A stretch of DNA of 48,554 bases from Acidobacteriota bacterium (GCA_027592785.1 JAQCLD010000003.1:64096-112649), one strand, 5' to 3'; shown: positions 18,392-27,989, counted from the stretch's first letter. Numbers and translations are program-made. Notes: generated from the letters alone by a model not told the origin.

Positions 18392-21310
18392 ATGAGCGAG
18401 ACGTTAGAGCACATACGGGCATTCGTCACTTACGGCCAATCACTGTCGGGTTACGAGAAGGGCGAAGCCCAGGTCTTCTGTGACCGGCTCTTCCAAGCCT
18501 TTGGCCACGACGGCTACAAGGAAGCGGGAGCAACGCTCGAAGATCGACTCAAATCTAAGGGTAGGTAGACACAATTCATCGACTTGCTCTGGAGGCCGTC
18601 GCTTCTGCTGGAGATGAAGAGTCGCGGCGAGAAGCTGCAGAAGCACTATCAACAGGCTTTTGAATACTGGCTTAACGCGACGCCCGATCGACCGCAGTAC
18701 GTCGTACTCTGCAACTTCGATGAGTTCTGGATTTACGACTTCAACTTTCAGCTCCACGAACCCGTCGACCGTGTCGCCTTAGAGGACCTGCCAGATCGCT
18801 ACACGGCGCTCAATTTTCTATTCCCAGACAAGCGCAAACCGGTCTTCAACAACGACCGAGTTGCCGTTACGCGGTCAGCAGCCGACAAGGTGGCGCGGGT
18901 ATTCAACGCCCTAGTGGAGCGCGGAGAAAGTCGAGAGAGTGCGCAGCGGTTCATCCTGCAATGCGTCGTCGCGATGTTCTCAGAGGATTTTGCCCTGCTG
19001 CCCAAGGGGATGTTTAGCGGGCTGCTCGACGACTCCGCGAACGAAGGCAGCTCCTACGATCTATTGGGCAGCCTGTTCCGGCAAATGAATAGTGAGACCC
19101 CGGCCCGCGGCGGCCGCTTTCAGCAGGTCGCGTACTTTAACGGTGGCCTGTTCGAGACCATCGAGCCAATCGAACTCTCGAAGGACGAACTCCTGTTGAT
19201 GATCGATGCCTCTTCTGAGAACTGGGGAAAGGTTGCGCCCCCCGTATTCGGGACGCTCTTCCAGAGCAGTATGGATGCCGAGCGCCGACACGCCTACGGA
19301 GCCCACTTCACGAGTGAGGCTGACATTCAGAAAATCGTGATGCCGACGATTGTCCGACCGTGGCGGGAGCGGATTGCAGCGGCGGTTACGTTGAGAGACC
19401 TGCGAAGCCTTGCCGACGAGCTGTTGACGTTTCGAGTCCTCGATCCGGCCTGCGGTAGCGGCAACTTCCTCTATGTCGCCTATCGAGAACTCGTCAATCT
19501 TGAGATGGAAATCCTTAGCAAGATTCACGCCGAATTCGGAGACCGTGCTCGTGAGAATGTCGGCACAACATCTCTGGTTAGCACGAAGCAGTTTCACGGC
19601 ATCGACCTTGATCCTTTTGGAGTGGAGCTAGCCAAGGTGACGCTGATGCTTGCCAAACGAGTTGCATTGGCAGAGACGCAAGACAACTGGTTCGCAGATC
19701 GAAAAGCTTTGCCGCTGGAGTTTGAGAAGCCCCTGCCGCTCGATAACTTGGACGCCAACATCCGTTGTGACGACGCGCTGTTCACAACGTGGCCGACCGC
19801 TGACGCGATCATCGGCAATCCGCCCTACCAGTCAAAGAACAAAATGCAGCAGGAACTCGGGCCCGCTTATGTGAATCGCGTTCGTGCTCAGTATCCAGAC
19901 GTACCTGGACGGGCGGACTACTGCGTCTATTGGTTTCGCAGAGCGCACGACGAATTGGGCGATGACGGTCGGGCCGGACTGGTAGGCACAAACACGATTA
20001 GACAGAACTACTCGCGCGAAGGCGGCCTGGACTACATCGTCGAGAACGGGGGAACGATCACCGAGGCGGTGTCTTCGCAAGCGTGGTCCGGGGACGCGGC
20101 CGTCCATGTATCGATCGTTAACTGGATCAAAGGTGAATCAAGTGGGACCAAGAAGCTGTTCCGCCAAATCGGAGACTACCCAGACAGTCCTTGGGAAGTT
20201 GATGAGGTCGAGCGGATCGGTGCGGCACTATCGGGCCGCTTCGACGTCACCAAAGCAACGCCGCTTCGCGTCAATAAGACTTCAGACAGCTGCGACCAGG
20301 GCCAAACACACGGCCATGAGGGGTTTATTCTGCCGTGGGATAAAGGGGAGGAACTAATCGAAGCGGATGAGCGGAACCGTGACGTGCTGAAGCCTTACCT
20401 GACAGGGGACGAGTTTCTGTCGAGTAATCCTCCCGCTCCGGGTCGATACTTAATCGACTTTCACTCCCGCTCCCTGCTTGAGGCGCGTTCATACACCGAA
20501 GCGTATACAAGGGTGGAGCGTTTGGTGCTCCCCGCCCGGCAGAAAAAAGCGGCAAAGGAGGAAGAGCGCAACAAAGAGGCGCTTGAGGACAACCCAAAAG
20601 CCCGCGTGAATCACCACCATCGCAACTTCCTCAACAAGTGGTGGAGGCTCTCGTATTCTCGTGCGGCGTTGATGCGCAAGGTACGGGCTCTGCCACGTTA
20701 CGTGGCCTGTGGGCGCGTAACGAAGCGGCCAGTTTTCGTGTTTATAGACTCGGCGATCAACCCAAGCGATATCGTGCAGGTCTTTACATTCGCGGACGAT
20801 TACTCGTTCGGCATTCTCCAGTCAGGGATCCACTGGTTGTGGTTCACGGAACGCTGTTCATCGCTCGGGGCAACTCCCCGCTACACGAGCACGACGGTGT
20901 ACGATTCGTTCCCCTGGCCCCAAACTCCGTCGCTGACCCATGTCCGTGAAGTGGCGCGGGCAGCGGCGGACGTGCGAGCGCTCCGCGCCCAGCTTATGGA
21001 AGACCACGATCTTACGTTGCGTGAACTCTACCGATCCCTCTAACTCCCAGGGGACAGCCCTTTAAAGAGTGCGCATATTCGACTGGACTCAGCGGTTCGC
21101 AAGGCCTACAAAATGACGGCAACGGCAAGCGCCCTAGATTTTCTCTTCGGTTTGAACCAGGAGCTGGCCGAGAAAGAAGTCTGTCTTCAGCACGTCGTCG
21201 GCCCCGGCCTGCCGCCGGTGGTCAAGGACCTTTCCGAATTCATCACTGCGGATTGCATCAGCGTGGACTCAAACATCAAACCGACGCGGCGCGGGCGAAC
21301 CGCACGGTAG
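18392..21310 (+). pseudogene. MmeI-like type IIG restriction-modification enzyme, broken by two in-frame stops
   Basis: One continuous frame with the layout of MmeI-family enzymes, which join a nuclease, an N6-adenine methyltransferase and a target-recognition domain in one chain. The N-terminal MmeI_N part runs MSETLEH through KEAGATLEDRLKSKGR, then a TAG (18566-18568), then TQFIDLLWRPSLLLEMKSRG, holding the D...E-x-K nuclease residues. The methyltransferase has motif I LDPACGSGNFL and motif IV NPPY (IGNPPYQSKNK). The target-recognition part ends DLTLRELYRSL, then a TAA (21041-21043), after which the frame continues LPGDSPLKSAHIRLDSAVRK and LDFLFGLNQELAEKE as family tails do. Without the stops it would be about 970 residues. 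A shorter product starting at TTG 18584 (to 21043) would keep the methyltransferase but lose the nuclease Asp. Confidence 0.88.
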
Positions 21311-21347
21311 CCGTGTGGACGAGGGGACAATGGGGTCAACTCCCATT
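21300..21347 (+). other. two stacked hairpins resembling the 3' half of a tRNA or tmRNA
   Basis: CCGCACGG (21300-21307) and CCGTGTGG (21311-21318) form an 8 bp stem around the TAG that ends the broken gene. Ten bases on, AATGGG (21329-21334) and CCCATT (21342-21347) enclose the 7 nt loop GTCAACT, close to a T-loop (TTCAACT). No 5' half is found, so this is at most a relic or a former attachment site, or chance. Confidence 0.2.
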
Positions 21348-21424
21348 TCCAGATCCGCCCTGCCGACCCCGCCTAGAAGCTCAAACCAAGACCCCTTGCA
21401 CCCCACTGCTACCCTGAAACCAGC

Positions 21425-21460
21425 AAGGCCCGCTCTTCGAGCGGGCCTTTCCTTTTTTCT
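21425..21460 (+). terminator. strong rho-independent terminator
   Basis: A perfect 11 bp stem, AAGGCCCGCTC (21425-21435) with GAGCGGGCCTT (21439-21449), 3 nt loop, followed by TCCTTTTTTCT. It closes transcription of the broken methyltransferase gene, 115 nt after its final stop. The ATG of the next gene lies only 9 nt after the T-run. Confidence 0.9.
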
Positions 21461-21468
21461 AGTCAACC

Positions 21469-21921
21469 ATGTCCAACGCCGCACCTTTCGATCAGCTCAC
21501 CAGCGCCCAGCGCGTCGCCTTGATCTCCATTCTCTCCGGAGACTCCCTCGGCAGAACCGCCGCGCTAGCCAACGTCACCGACCGCACCGTGCGCCGCTGG
21601 CGCCGCCAGCCTGCGTTCCAAGCGGCGCTCGCCGAAGCCCGCTTTGACTTCTTCTCCGCCTGCCGCACCCACGTCAACGCCTCGCTCGCGGCCGCCTTCC
21701 AAACCCTGGTCGACGCCGCCGGCTATTCCGGCAACACGAACGAACAACTCAAGGCGGCCACCTTCCTGCTCGACCGCGTTGCCCACACCGAAATGTCCGC
21801 CAAACCGCCCTCTGGAATCTCTAAGCCAAGCGAAATCAACCGCTTAGACCAAAATCCAACCGGACCCTGCCTGACATCAGCGGACCTGAGTGGACCTGAG
21901 CGGCCTCCCACCGGACCCTGA
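21469..21921 (+). CDS. orphan HTH protein resembling phage terminase small subunits
   Basis: A 150-residue protein with an N-terminal helix-turn-helix of the homeodomain-like type seen in terminase small subunits and their chromosomal relatives: LTSAQRVALISILSGDSLGRTAALANVTDRTVRRWRRQPAFQAALAEAR in outline, with the recognition helix around residues 32-45. A helical middle with NEQLKAATFLLDRVAHTE (about 90-107) follows, then a Pro-rich disordered tail. No other phage gene is nearby. There is no ribosome site, and the ATG lies just after a strong terminator, so its promoter must be very close or it depends on readthrough. Probably a DNA-binding protein of mobile origin. The ligand is unknown. 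Confidence 0.65.
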   Translation: MSNAAPFDQLTSAQRVALISILSGDSLGRTAALANVTDRTVRRWRRQPAFQAALAEARFDFFSACRTHVNASLAAAFQTLVDAAGYSGNTNEQLKAATFLLDRVAHTEMSAKPPSGISKPSEINRLDQNPTGPCLTSADLSGPERPPTGP

Positions 21922-21971
21922 CGGTCCCCCGCCGGACACGACGGGGCAAGGCGGCGGACAACAGACGGTGT

Positions 21972-23828
21972 CTAAATCAGGCTCTTGACGGCCTTGATGA
22001 TGTGTTTCGCTGAGATCCCGTACTTCTCGAGCAGTTCATCCGGCTGACCGCTGCGGGCGATCTCACGCACGGCAAGTTTCTTCAACTTGATATTGCCTTC
22101 TTCCGCCAGAGCGCCCAACACTGCGTCTCCGACTCCGCCCACCGGGTAGTGATCTTCAACGGTAACGACCCTGCCGCCGGTAGCGCGAGCGCAGGCAACC
22201 AGCGTCTTCTTGTCCACCGGGCGAATGCTAAACAAGTCGACCACGCGAATCGCGATGCCCTGCTTGGCCAGCTCGTCGTGCGCCTTCAAGGCCTCGAACA
22301 GCGTGACTCCGGCGCCGACCACCGTCACCTGATCCTTCTTGCTCTTCTTGACAACCTTGGCGATGCCCGGTCCAAACACCTCGTCGGGACCGTACAACGT
22401 CGGCGTATTGGGCCGGCTCGTGCGCACGTAGCAGGGGCCGTCGATGGCAGCAACGGCCTCGATCGCCCGCCAAGCGCTCATCGCCTCGCTGGGGTAAAAA
22501 ACGGTGTAGTTCGGCAAAGTGCTGGTCATCGCCAGATCTTCCAAACCCATCTGCGACGGACCGTCTTCGCCAATCGAAATACCGGCATGCGTGCCGACCA
22601 AATTCACGTTCGTCCGGCTGATGGCGGCCATGCGCAAGAAGTCGGCCGCACGGGTCAGGAAGCAGGCGAACGTCGAGGCAAAAGGAATCTTGCCTCGGCA
22701 GCCCAGACCCATGGCCACGCCGACCATATTCTGTTCGGCAATGTAGCCCTGGAAGAAGCGTTTGGAATCGACCTTCTCTAGATCTTCCGTGTAAGTGGAG
22801 TTCTTGACGTCGGCGTCAACGGCGACCACGCGGGGGTCAGACTTCGCCAGTGCGCCCAAAGCCTGACCGAACGCTCTGCGAGTCGCGACCAAATCCCCCA
22901 ACGCATACGGCGGCGCGCTCATCTTCTTCGGCCTGGACGCCTTGGCTTTCGCGCCCTTAGCAGGCAGGTTCGGCTTCCAAGGCTTCTTCGAGCCGCTTAG
23001 CTTGCCTTCGAGAGTCTTGAGCACCTGCTCTACCTCGCCGGAGGCAACGGGCTTACCGTGGTAACCGTTCTGATTCTCGCCCGGGAGGCCTTTGCCCTTC
23101 AGCGTCTTCGCCAGAATCACGGTCGGTTTGCCCTTGGTCGCGGCAGCTTCGGCATAAGCCGCGACGAGCGCTGCAACATCATGGCCGTCCACGACGATCG
23201 CGTTCCAGCCAAACGCGGTCCAGCGCGCCTTGTGCGTCTTCATGTCGTGTTCGAGCATGGTCGGGGAACTTTGTCCCAGGCGGTTGACGTCGACTGTGGC
23301 GCAGAGGTTATCAACGCCCTCGTGGGAGGCAACCTCGACCGATTCCCAAACCGAACCTTCGGCGATCTCGCCGTCGCCCATCAGTACGTAAGTGCGTTGC
23401 GGCGTGCCGTCCAAACGAGCGGCGAGGGCCATACCCAAGCCGACCGAAAGTCCCTGTCCCAGCGAACCGGTCGCGACATCCACAAACGGAAGAGTGACGG
23501 GAGGGTGCCCCTCTAGGTCCGAATCGATCTTGCGCAGGTTCAGCAGGTCGGCTGGGCGAATATAGCCCGCTTCGCACCAGGCCGCGTACAGTACCGGGGC
23601 CGCGTGGCCCTTCGACAGGATGAAATTATCGTTACGGCGATCCGCCGGCTTCTTCGGGTCATAACGCATGACCGAAAAGAACAACGCCGACATGATTTCG
23701 GCCGCCGACGCGCAGGTCGTCGGGTGTCCGCTGCCTGCAGCATTCGTCGAGCGGACCGAATGGATCCGCATCATGGTGGCCTTATCTTCTAAGGCAGTAA
23801 TCGTCGCAGTGCTGAGGGCAACCGGCAT
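21972..23828 (-). CDS. tkt: transketolase
   Basis: Thiamine diphosphate enzyme of the pentose phosphate or Calvin-type sugar shuffle, here as a single chain of about 618 residues. The N-terminal TPP domain has GHPTTCASAAEIMSALFF, SKGHAAPVLYAAW, GSLGQGLSVGLGMAL and the MGDGEIAEGSVWE motif. The middle pyrimidine-binding domain has AEQNMVGVAMGLG and ISIGEDGPSQMGLEDLA. The C-terminal domain has VEDHYPVGGVGDAVL. The layout is that of the animal-like transketolase subgroup rather than the E. coli type. Start at ATG 23828 (MPVALSTATI) with GGAG about 10 nt upstream, and the longer frame upstream has no family likeness. Monocistronic by appearance. Confidence 0.95.
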   Translation of the reverse strand: MPVALSTATITALEDKATMMRIHSVRSTNAAGSGHPTTCASAAEIMSALFFSVMRYDPKKPADRRNDNFILSKGHAAPVLYAAWCEAGYIRPADLLNLRKIDSDLEGHPPVTLPFVDVATGSLGQGLSVGLGMALAARLDGTPQRTYVLMGDGEIAEGSVWESVEVASHEGVDNLCATVDVNRLGQSSPTMLEHDMKTHKARWTAFGWNAIVVDGHDVAALVAAYAEAAATKGKPTVILAKTLKGKGLPGENQNGYHGKPVASGEVEQVLKTLEGKLSGSKKPWKPNLPAKGAKAKASRPKKMSAPPYALGDLVATRRAFGQALGALAKSDPRVVAVDADVKNSTYTEDLEKVDSKRFFQGYIAEQNMVGVAMGLGCRGKIPFASTFACFLTRAADFLRMAAISRTNVNLVGTHAGISIGEDGPSQMGLEDLAMTSTLPNYTVFYPSEAMSAWRAIEAVAAIDGPCYVRTSRPNTPTLYGPDEVFGPGIAKVVKKSKKDQVTVVGAGVTLFEALKAHDELAKQGIAIRVVDLFSIRPVDKKTLVACARATGGRVVTVEDHYPVGGVGDAVLGALAEEGNIKLKKLAVREIARSGQPDELLEKYGISAKHIIKAVKSLI

Positions 23829-23929
23829 ATTCAAATCTCCAGAGTTCTTGCGCCGCGAAGGACGCATTCGCTCCTAAAATCGGCAGCGCGGGGGGCGAAC
23901 ATAAGTTCCTATCGTATCGTTTTTGTCAT

Positions 23930-24883
23930 TCAGCCCGGCATCACCGCAGCTTTGGTCCGTGTCTGGATGCGTAGAATAAACATATGCGCGGCAATGTACA
24001 GAGTTGAGCCATCGCCGCCCCAGGCGCAGTTCGCGGTACGTTGACCAGTCTCGATGCGCCCCAGGATCTTACCTTGTGGCGAAAACACCCAAACGCCTCC
24101 TGGCCCGGTGGCAAATAGGTTGCCCTTATCGTCCACCTTGAACCCATCGGGCAGACCCGGCAGGCGCCCGGCGTGCTCGGTGACATCCTGAAAGACTTCG
24201 CCCTTCTCCAAGGTGCCGTCACTCTTGACGGGGTAGCTCATCCAGATCGCCCGATCGGGGTCTGACTGTGACACATAGAGCACCGACTCATCCGGCGAGA
24301 AAGCCAACCCGTTGGGCTTAAGCAGTTCGTCGGTCAGCAGATCGACCTGGCGCTCAGCGTTCACCCGGTAGACGCCGCAAAAGTCCAGTTCCCGACGCGT
24401 TGTGTCTTCGTAGCGGTCCGGAATGCCGTAGGCCGGATCCGTAAAGTAGAGATCGCCGTTCGAGCGATAGACCAGATCGTTGGGACTGTTCAGCCTCTTC
24501 CCCTGATAAGAATCAGCAATCGTCATCTTGCCGCCGTCGCTGTAGAGGCGCGACACGCGGCGGTCACCGTGTTCGCAGGCGACAAGCCGGCCTTCGGCGT
24601 CCAGCGTGAGGCCATTCGAGCCAGGCTCCAATCCGTAATAGACTCTGCCCGTGTAGCCCGAAGGCGAGAGATAGGGGCTAACTCCTTCGTCCTCCTTCCA
24701 GCGAAAGATCATGTTGCGGGGTATGTCGGAGAACAGCAGATAGCCGCCGTCCTGGACCCAGATGGGTCCCTCGGTCCAAGTGAAACCGTCGGCGAGCCTC
24801 TCTAGGCGAGCCTCGGGCGCGATTAACTCGTCGAAGGCGGGATCAAGACGATGGATTCTTCCGATGGTTGGATACGCTGGCAT
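23930..24883 (-). CDS. SMP-30/gluconolactonase-like beta-propeller hydrolase
   Basis: A 317-residue cytoplasmic protein of the SMP-30/LRE family of lactonases. It carries FTWTEGPIWVQDGGYLLFSDIPRN with the metal-ligand Glu, GSNGLTLDAEGRLVACEHGDRRV, LNSPNDLVYRSNGDLYFTDPAYG with the Asn-Asp metal ligands, and PNGLAFSPDESVLYVS. It is likely to hydrolyse a sugar lactone such as gluconolactone, with a bound divalent metal. There is no signal peptide. It begins 4 nt after the M28 peptidase stop and so is the last gene of a leftward operon that starts with rsbW. Confidence 0.9.
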   Translation of the reverse strand: MPAYPTIGRIHRLDPAFDELIAPEARLERLADGFTWTEGPIWVQDGGYLLFSDIPRNMIFRWKEDEGVSPYLSPSGYTGRVYYGLEPGSNGLTLDAEGRLVACEHGDRRVSRLYSDGGKMTIADSYQGKRLNSPNDLVYRSNGDLYFTDPAYGIPDRYEDTTRRELDFCGVYRVNAERQVDLLTDELLKPNGLAFSPDESVLYVSQSDPDRAIWMSYPVKSDGTLEKGEVFQDVTEHAGRLPGLPDGFKVDDKGNLFATGPGGVWVFSPQGKILGRIETGQRTANCAWGGDGSTLYIAAHMFILRIQTRTKAAVMPG

Positions 24884-24887
24884 AGCT

Positions 24888-26411
24888 CTAAGGGTTAGTC
24901 GGACTCGCTTGTCGTCCGCGTTTGCCGGATTTCCAATCGTCCCATAGCTCTAAGAACTTCATCTGGTCCGCCATCCCGGAACGTAGCAGCATAGTCTCGA
25001 CACCGTCTCGGTCTAGCCGCGGTCCGATACGTTGGTCCGCGTTTGCTAATCCGAAAATTGTGGCAGCGGCTACAGCACCGCGCGAGCGAACCAGATCCAT
25101 GTCGACTTTGTCGTACGTGTCCAGCTCAGAGTGATAGGGCAACACGTACGAACCGGTGTCTTGGATGGCCACCAGTGCGGGCACGCCCTCTAGTTGAAAA
25201 TCGAAGTGGTCGCTGCCGATGAATGCATCGCGCGTATGTCTCATACCGCGAGCGTCGTCGATTCGCGACATGGCTTCCCGCAGGCCTGTTTCCAACTCCG
25301 GGCGACCTCCCAGGGCGTAGCCCTGAATTCGATCCTGGCCCATGTCGTGTACGATCACTGCCGCAACCGAGTCCAGCTCATCGCGATGTCGAGCGACGTA
25401 GGCGCGTGAACCAAACAGTCCGTACTCCTCGCCATCGAAAAGGATGAAGCGGATGGTGCGCCTGGGTCGCCTTCCTGACGCGATGATCGCCTGAGCAGCC
25501 TCAATCACGCCAACTGCGTTCACCCCATTGTCGAGGCAGCCGGCGCCGAGGTCCCAGGAGTCGAGGTGCGCGCCAAGAATAACCACCTCTTCGGGAATCT
25601 CGCTGCCGTGGATTTCGCCGACGACGTTGATGCCTCGAACCGGACCGCCCTGTGTGGTCGAAATCGAGACCGACGCCTTGACGGTCTGTCCGGACTCAAT
25701 CAGTCGCCCGACTCGCAGGGCATCCTCGCGGCCCAGCACGGCGCTGGGAACGGGATCCATGCGGGCATCGATGGAATGGACATGCCGGAAAAGTACGCGG
25801 TTAGGCTTGATGGAAGCGAACAGGACCGCTGCGGCGCCCGCTTCGTGGGCCTCGCGCATGGCACGAATCGCATTGCCCTCCTGGACGCCCATGGCGTAAA
25901 AAGTCTTGGCCTCGTCCAACAACACCAGCACGGCCCGACCGCGAGCTTTGGCGCCCAGGCGTGAGACGCCGCCTTCGCCCAGTCCGTCGGAAAGAACAAG
26001 TTCCAAATCCTCTTGTCGTGCGGGTGTGGAAGGCGACCAGGCCGTGGAGACCGCTTTCAGTTCAAACCCCGCCGGTTCGGTTATGCGGATCTTGGCGCCT
26101 TCGTCGCTCCATGAACGAGGAATCTCAAAAGGCTCCAGCCAAGCGCCGTCGAGGCCCGCCGCCTGGAACTGACTCAGAGCCCAGTCGGCCGCGCGAACCA
26201 TGCTGGGCGTTCCAGCGGGCCTGGGACCCAGTTCGTCGCACAGAGTTCGCAGTCGCGTCTCGAAAGAAGCCGACTTCTCAACGGCGCGGATCACGTCCGA
26301 GTCGCCCCACACAAGGGCGGGGGCCAGCAACGCGATCGCCGCTAGGAAAACGCAGCGCAAGCAGCGGCTAGAATCCGGTAACAAAGTTCGGACTCTCGTC
26401 ATCCGGCTCAT
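24888..26411 (-). CDS. secreted M28-family zinc aminopeptidase
   Basis: A di-zinc exopeptidase of family M28 with a signal peptide (CVFLAAIALLAPALVWG). The PA domain lies about residues 120-260. The catalytic domain shows all metal ligands: GAHLDSWDLG (His282), GCLDNG (Asp294), DGEEYGLFG (Glu328 catalytic and Glu329), HDMGQD (Asp356) and PYHSELDTYDKVD (His427). It probably acts in the periplasm or outside on peptides. The start MSRMTRVRTL overlaps the mlaF 3' end by 44 nt, the largest same-strand overlap in the window. A downstream TTG is possible. Fifth gene of the rsbW-mla operon. Confidence 0.9.
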   Translation of the reverse strand: MSRMTRVRTLLPDSSRCLRCVFLAAIALLAPALVWGDSDVIRAVEKSASFETRLRTLCDELGPRPAGTPSMVRAADWALSQFQAAGLDGAWLEPFEIPRSWSDEGAKIRITEPAGFELKAVSTAWSPSTPARQEDLELVLSDGLGEGGVSRLGAKARGRAVLVLLDEAKTFYAMGVQEGNAIRAMREAHEAGAAAVLFASIKPNRVLFRHVHSIDARMDPVPSAVLGREDALRVGRLIESGQTVKASVSISTTQGGPVRGINVVGEIHGSEIPEEVVILGAHLDSWDLGAGCLDNGVNAVGVIEAAQAIIASGRRPRRTIRFILFDGEEYGLFGSRAYVARHRDELDSVAAVIVHDMGQDRIQGYALGGRPELETGLREAMSRIDDARGMRHTRDAFIGSDHFDFQLEGVPALVAIQDTGSYVLPYHSELDTYDKVDMDLVRSRGAVAAATIFGLANADQRIGPRLDRDGVETMLLRSGMADQMKFLELWDDWKSGKRGRQASPTNP

Positions 26412-27195
26412 CCGCCCGCCTTTCCAAGAACTGTCTCACTCGCTCATTGGTGCTGCTTTGAAGCTCTTCCTTCGTGCCCACCGCGATGATCTTGCCTCGA
26501 TGCAACATGCACATGCGGTCCGCGATGAGAAATGCACTGTGCATCTCGTGGGTCACGATGACAATGGTCATCTTGAAGGCTTCCTGGAGGTGCACGATCA
26601 ACTCGTCAATGCCGGCAGCGATGATCGGGTCCAGGCCGGCGGAAGGTTCGTCGAAGATGAGCACCTCCGGATCCATGGCCAGCGCTCTGGCCACCGAGGC
26701 TCGCTTGCGCATTCCGCCGGACAGCTGAGAGGGAAGCAAGTCTTCGACGCCGCTGAGTCCGACCTGCGCCAGTTTCATCTGAGTCATGAGCCGGATGGTC
26801 GGCTCGGCAAGCTTGGTATGTTCCCGAAGAGGAAGAGCCACGTTGTCCCCGACGGTCATCGAATTGAACATAGCGGCGCTCTGGAATGAGACGCCCATGA
26901 CCCGCCGAATAGCGCTTAACTCTTCGGCTGGACAGGTCGTGACATCGACGCCCTTGATATACACATGGCCGGAATTCGGTCGATCCAAAGCCATGATATT
27001 GCGCAGCAGCGTGGTCTTGCCCGATCCGCTGCCGCCAAGAATCACCATGGTCTCGCCGCCGTAGATATCGAGATTCACGCCTTGCAGGACTTGGCGGTCG
27101 CCGAATTGGACAAACAGGTCCTGCACCGAGATCAACGGCGGTTGACCATCTCGTAGGTGATTGCGCAGAGCGGGATGGATTGCTGTCTCGCTCAT
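26368..27195 (-). CDS. mlaF: MlaF-type ABC transporter ATP-binding protein
   Basis: ATPase of an Mla phospholipid transporter. It has Walker A GGSGSGKTT (residues 54-62), the ABC signature LSGGMRKRASVARAL, Walker B VLIFDEPSAGLDP, and the switch His in IVTHEMHS. The MRKR sequence after the signature and the C-terminal tail are typical of MlaF rather than other ABC ATPases. It overlaps mlaE by 4 nt (ATGA), so the two are translated together. Its 3' end overlaps the next gene by 44 nt. The MCE substrate protein is not adjacent but one exists at 945-1919. Confidence 0.93.
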   Translation of the reverse strand: MSETAIHPALRNHLRDGQPPLISVQDLFVQFGDRQVLQGVNLDIYGGETMVILGGSGSGKTTLLRNIMALDRPNSGHVYIKGVDVTTCPAEELSAIRRVMGVSFQSAAMFNSMTVGDNVALPLREHTKLAEPTIRLMTQMKLAQVGLSGVEDLLPSQLSGGMRKRASVARALAMDPEVLIFDEPSAGLDPIIAAGIDELIVHLQEAFKMTIVIVTHEMHSAFLIADRMCMLHRGKIIAVGTKEELQSSTNERVRQFLERRADEPDDESPNFVTGF

Positions 27196-27989
27196 TGCCA
27201 GAAAAGGTAGAAGAACGCTGTCGCCATCAGGTCGGCGAGGACCACGAGGAAGATCGACTTAACGACCGCGGCCGTTGCAGAGCGCCCAACCCCAACCGGA
27301 CCGCCCGCGACCTGGAAACCTTCGAAGCAACCCACGTGGACGATGATCGTGCCGAAGACGATGGCCTTGATCATGCTGGAGATGATGTCGCGGAGCACGA
27401 GGACTTCCAATGTCGCACGCAGGTATACGCCCAACGACATGTCGAGCGTGAAGTAGGTAAAGAGTCCTCCGGCCAAAATTCCCGAGGTGACCGCCGCGAT
27501 CGTAAGGCACGGCATCATCACCATCATCGCCACATACTTCGGCGCGAGCAGAAACTCGATCGGGTCAATCGCCATCGAGCGCAGCGCATCGACTTCTTCG
27601 GTCACCACCATCGTCCCGATCTCAGCCGAAAAGCTCGATCCAGAGCGGCCGATGACGACGATCGCCGTCATCAACGGGCCCAATTCGCGCGTCATGCTAA
27701 CGCCGACCAAGTTGATGACAAACTGCAGTGCGCCGAACTGTCGCAGTTCCGCGCCGCCCTGGAACGCCATGATGAGACCGGTCGCCCCAGAGATGAGGCA
27801 AACGACCGGCATGGCGCCAAAACCCAGTACCGCCATCTGCTCGACGGTCGCCCGCCAGCGCAGCCGACTTCCTGTGATCGGATTCACGCGATAGCTGGAG
27901 CGGAGTCCCTTCCAAAATTGAATTCCAAGCCCGCCGACGTAAGCGATCTTTTCGATCGTTGAGCGTCCGACGGATGCGAAGAAAGTCAT
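27192..27989 (-). CDS. mlaE: MlaE-type ABC transporter permease
   Basis: Integral membrane permease of the MlaE/DUF140 family, about five membrane helices over 265 residues. Family marks: SGATGLIMAFQGGAELRQFG, FVINLVGVSMTRELGPLMTAIVVIGRSGSSFSAEIGTM (its MTRELGPL block), VTEEVDALRSMAIDP, and a C-terminal GFQVAGGPVGVGRSATAAVV. It works with MlaF and a membrane MlaD ring to move lipids across the envelope. ATG start at 27989. The STAS gene lies 40 nt upstream on the same strand. Confidence 0.94.
   Translation of the reverse strand: MTFFASVGRSTIEKIAYVGGLGIQFWKGLRSSYRVNPITGSRLRWRATVEQMAVLGFGAMPVVCLISGATGLIMAFQGGAELRQFGALQFVINLVGVSMTRELGPLMTAIVVIGRSGSSFSAEIGTMVVTEEVDALRSMAIDPIEFLLAPKYVAMMVMMPCLTIAAVTSGILAGGLFTYFTLDMSLGVYLRATLEVLVLRDIISSMIKAIVFGTIIVHVGCFEGFQVAGGPVGVGRSATAAVVKSIFLVVLADLMATAFFYLFWQ

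Noticed and set aside
17646-18395. Long reading frames in the repeat region, both strands
   Set aside because: They run across both repeat copies, have Pro- and Arg-rich sequence without a family likeness, and have no ribosome sites. Better explained as repeats with GC-rich open frames.
18374-18568. Separate 64-residue gene
   Set aside because: It is the N-terminal part of the MmeI-like gene, cut by the TAG. The sequence after the stop continues the same protein.
21113-21310. Separate 65-residue gene downstream of the methyltransferase
   Set aside because: In frame with the methyltransferase and identical in character to the C-terminal end of MmeI-family proteins, so it is the part cut off by the TAA.
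21300-21347. A complete tRNA gene
   Set aside because: The second hairpin looks like a T-arm, but no acceptor 5' strand, D arm or proper anticodon loop was found within 100 bases. Kept only as a low-confidence relic.
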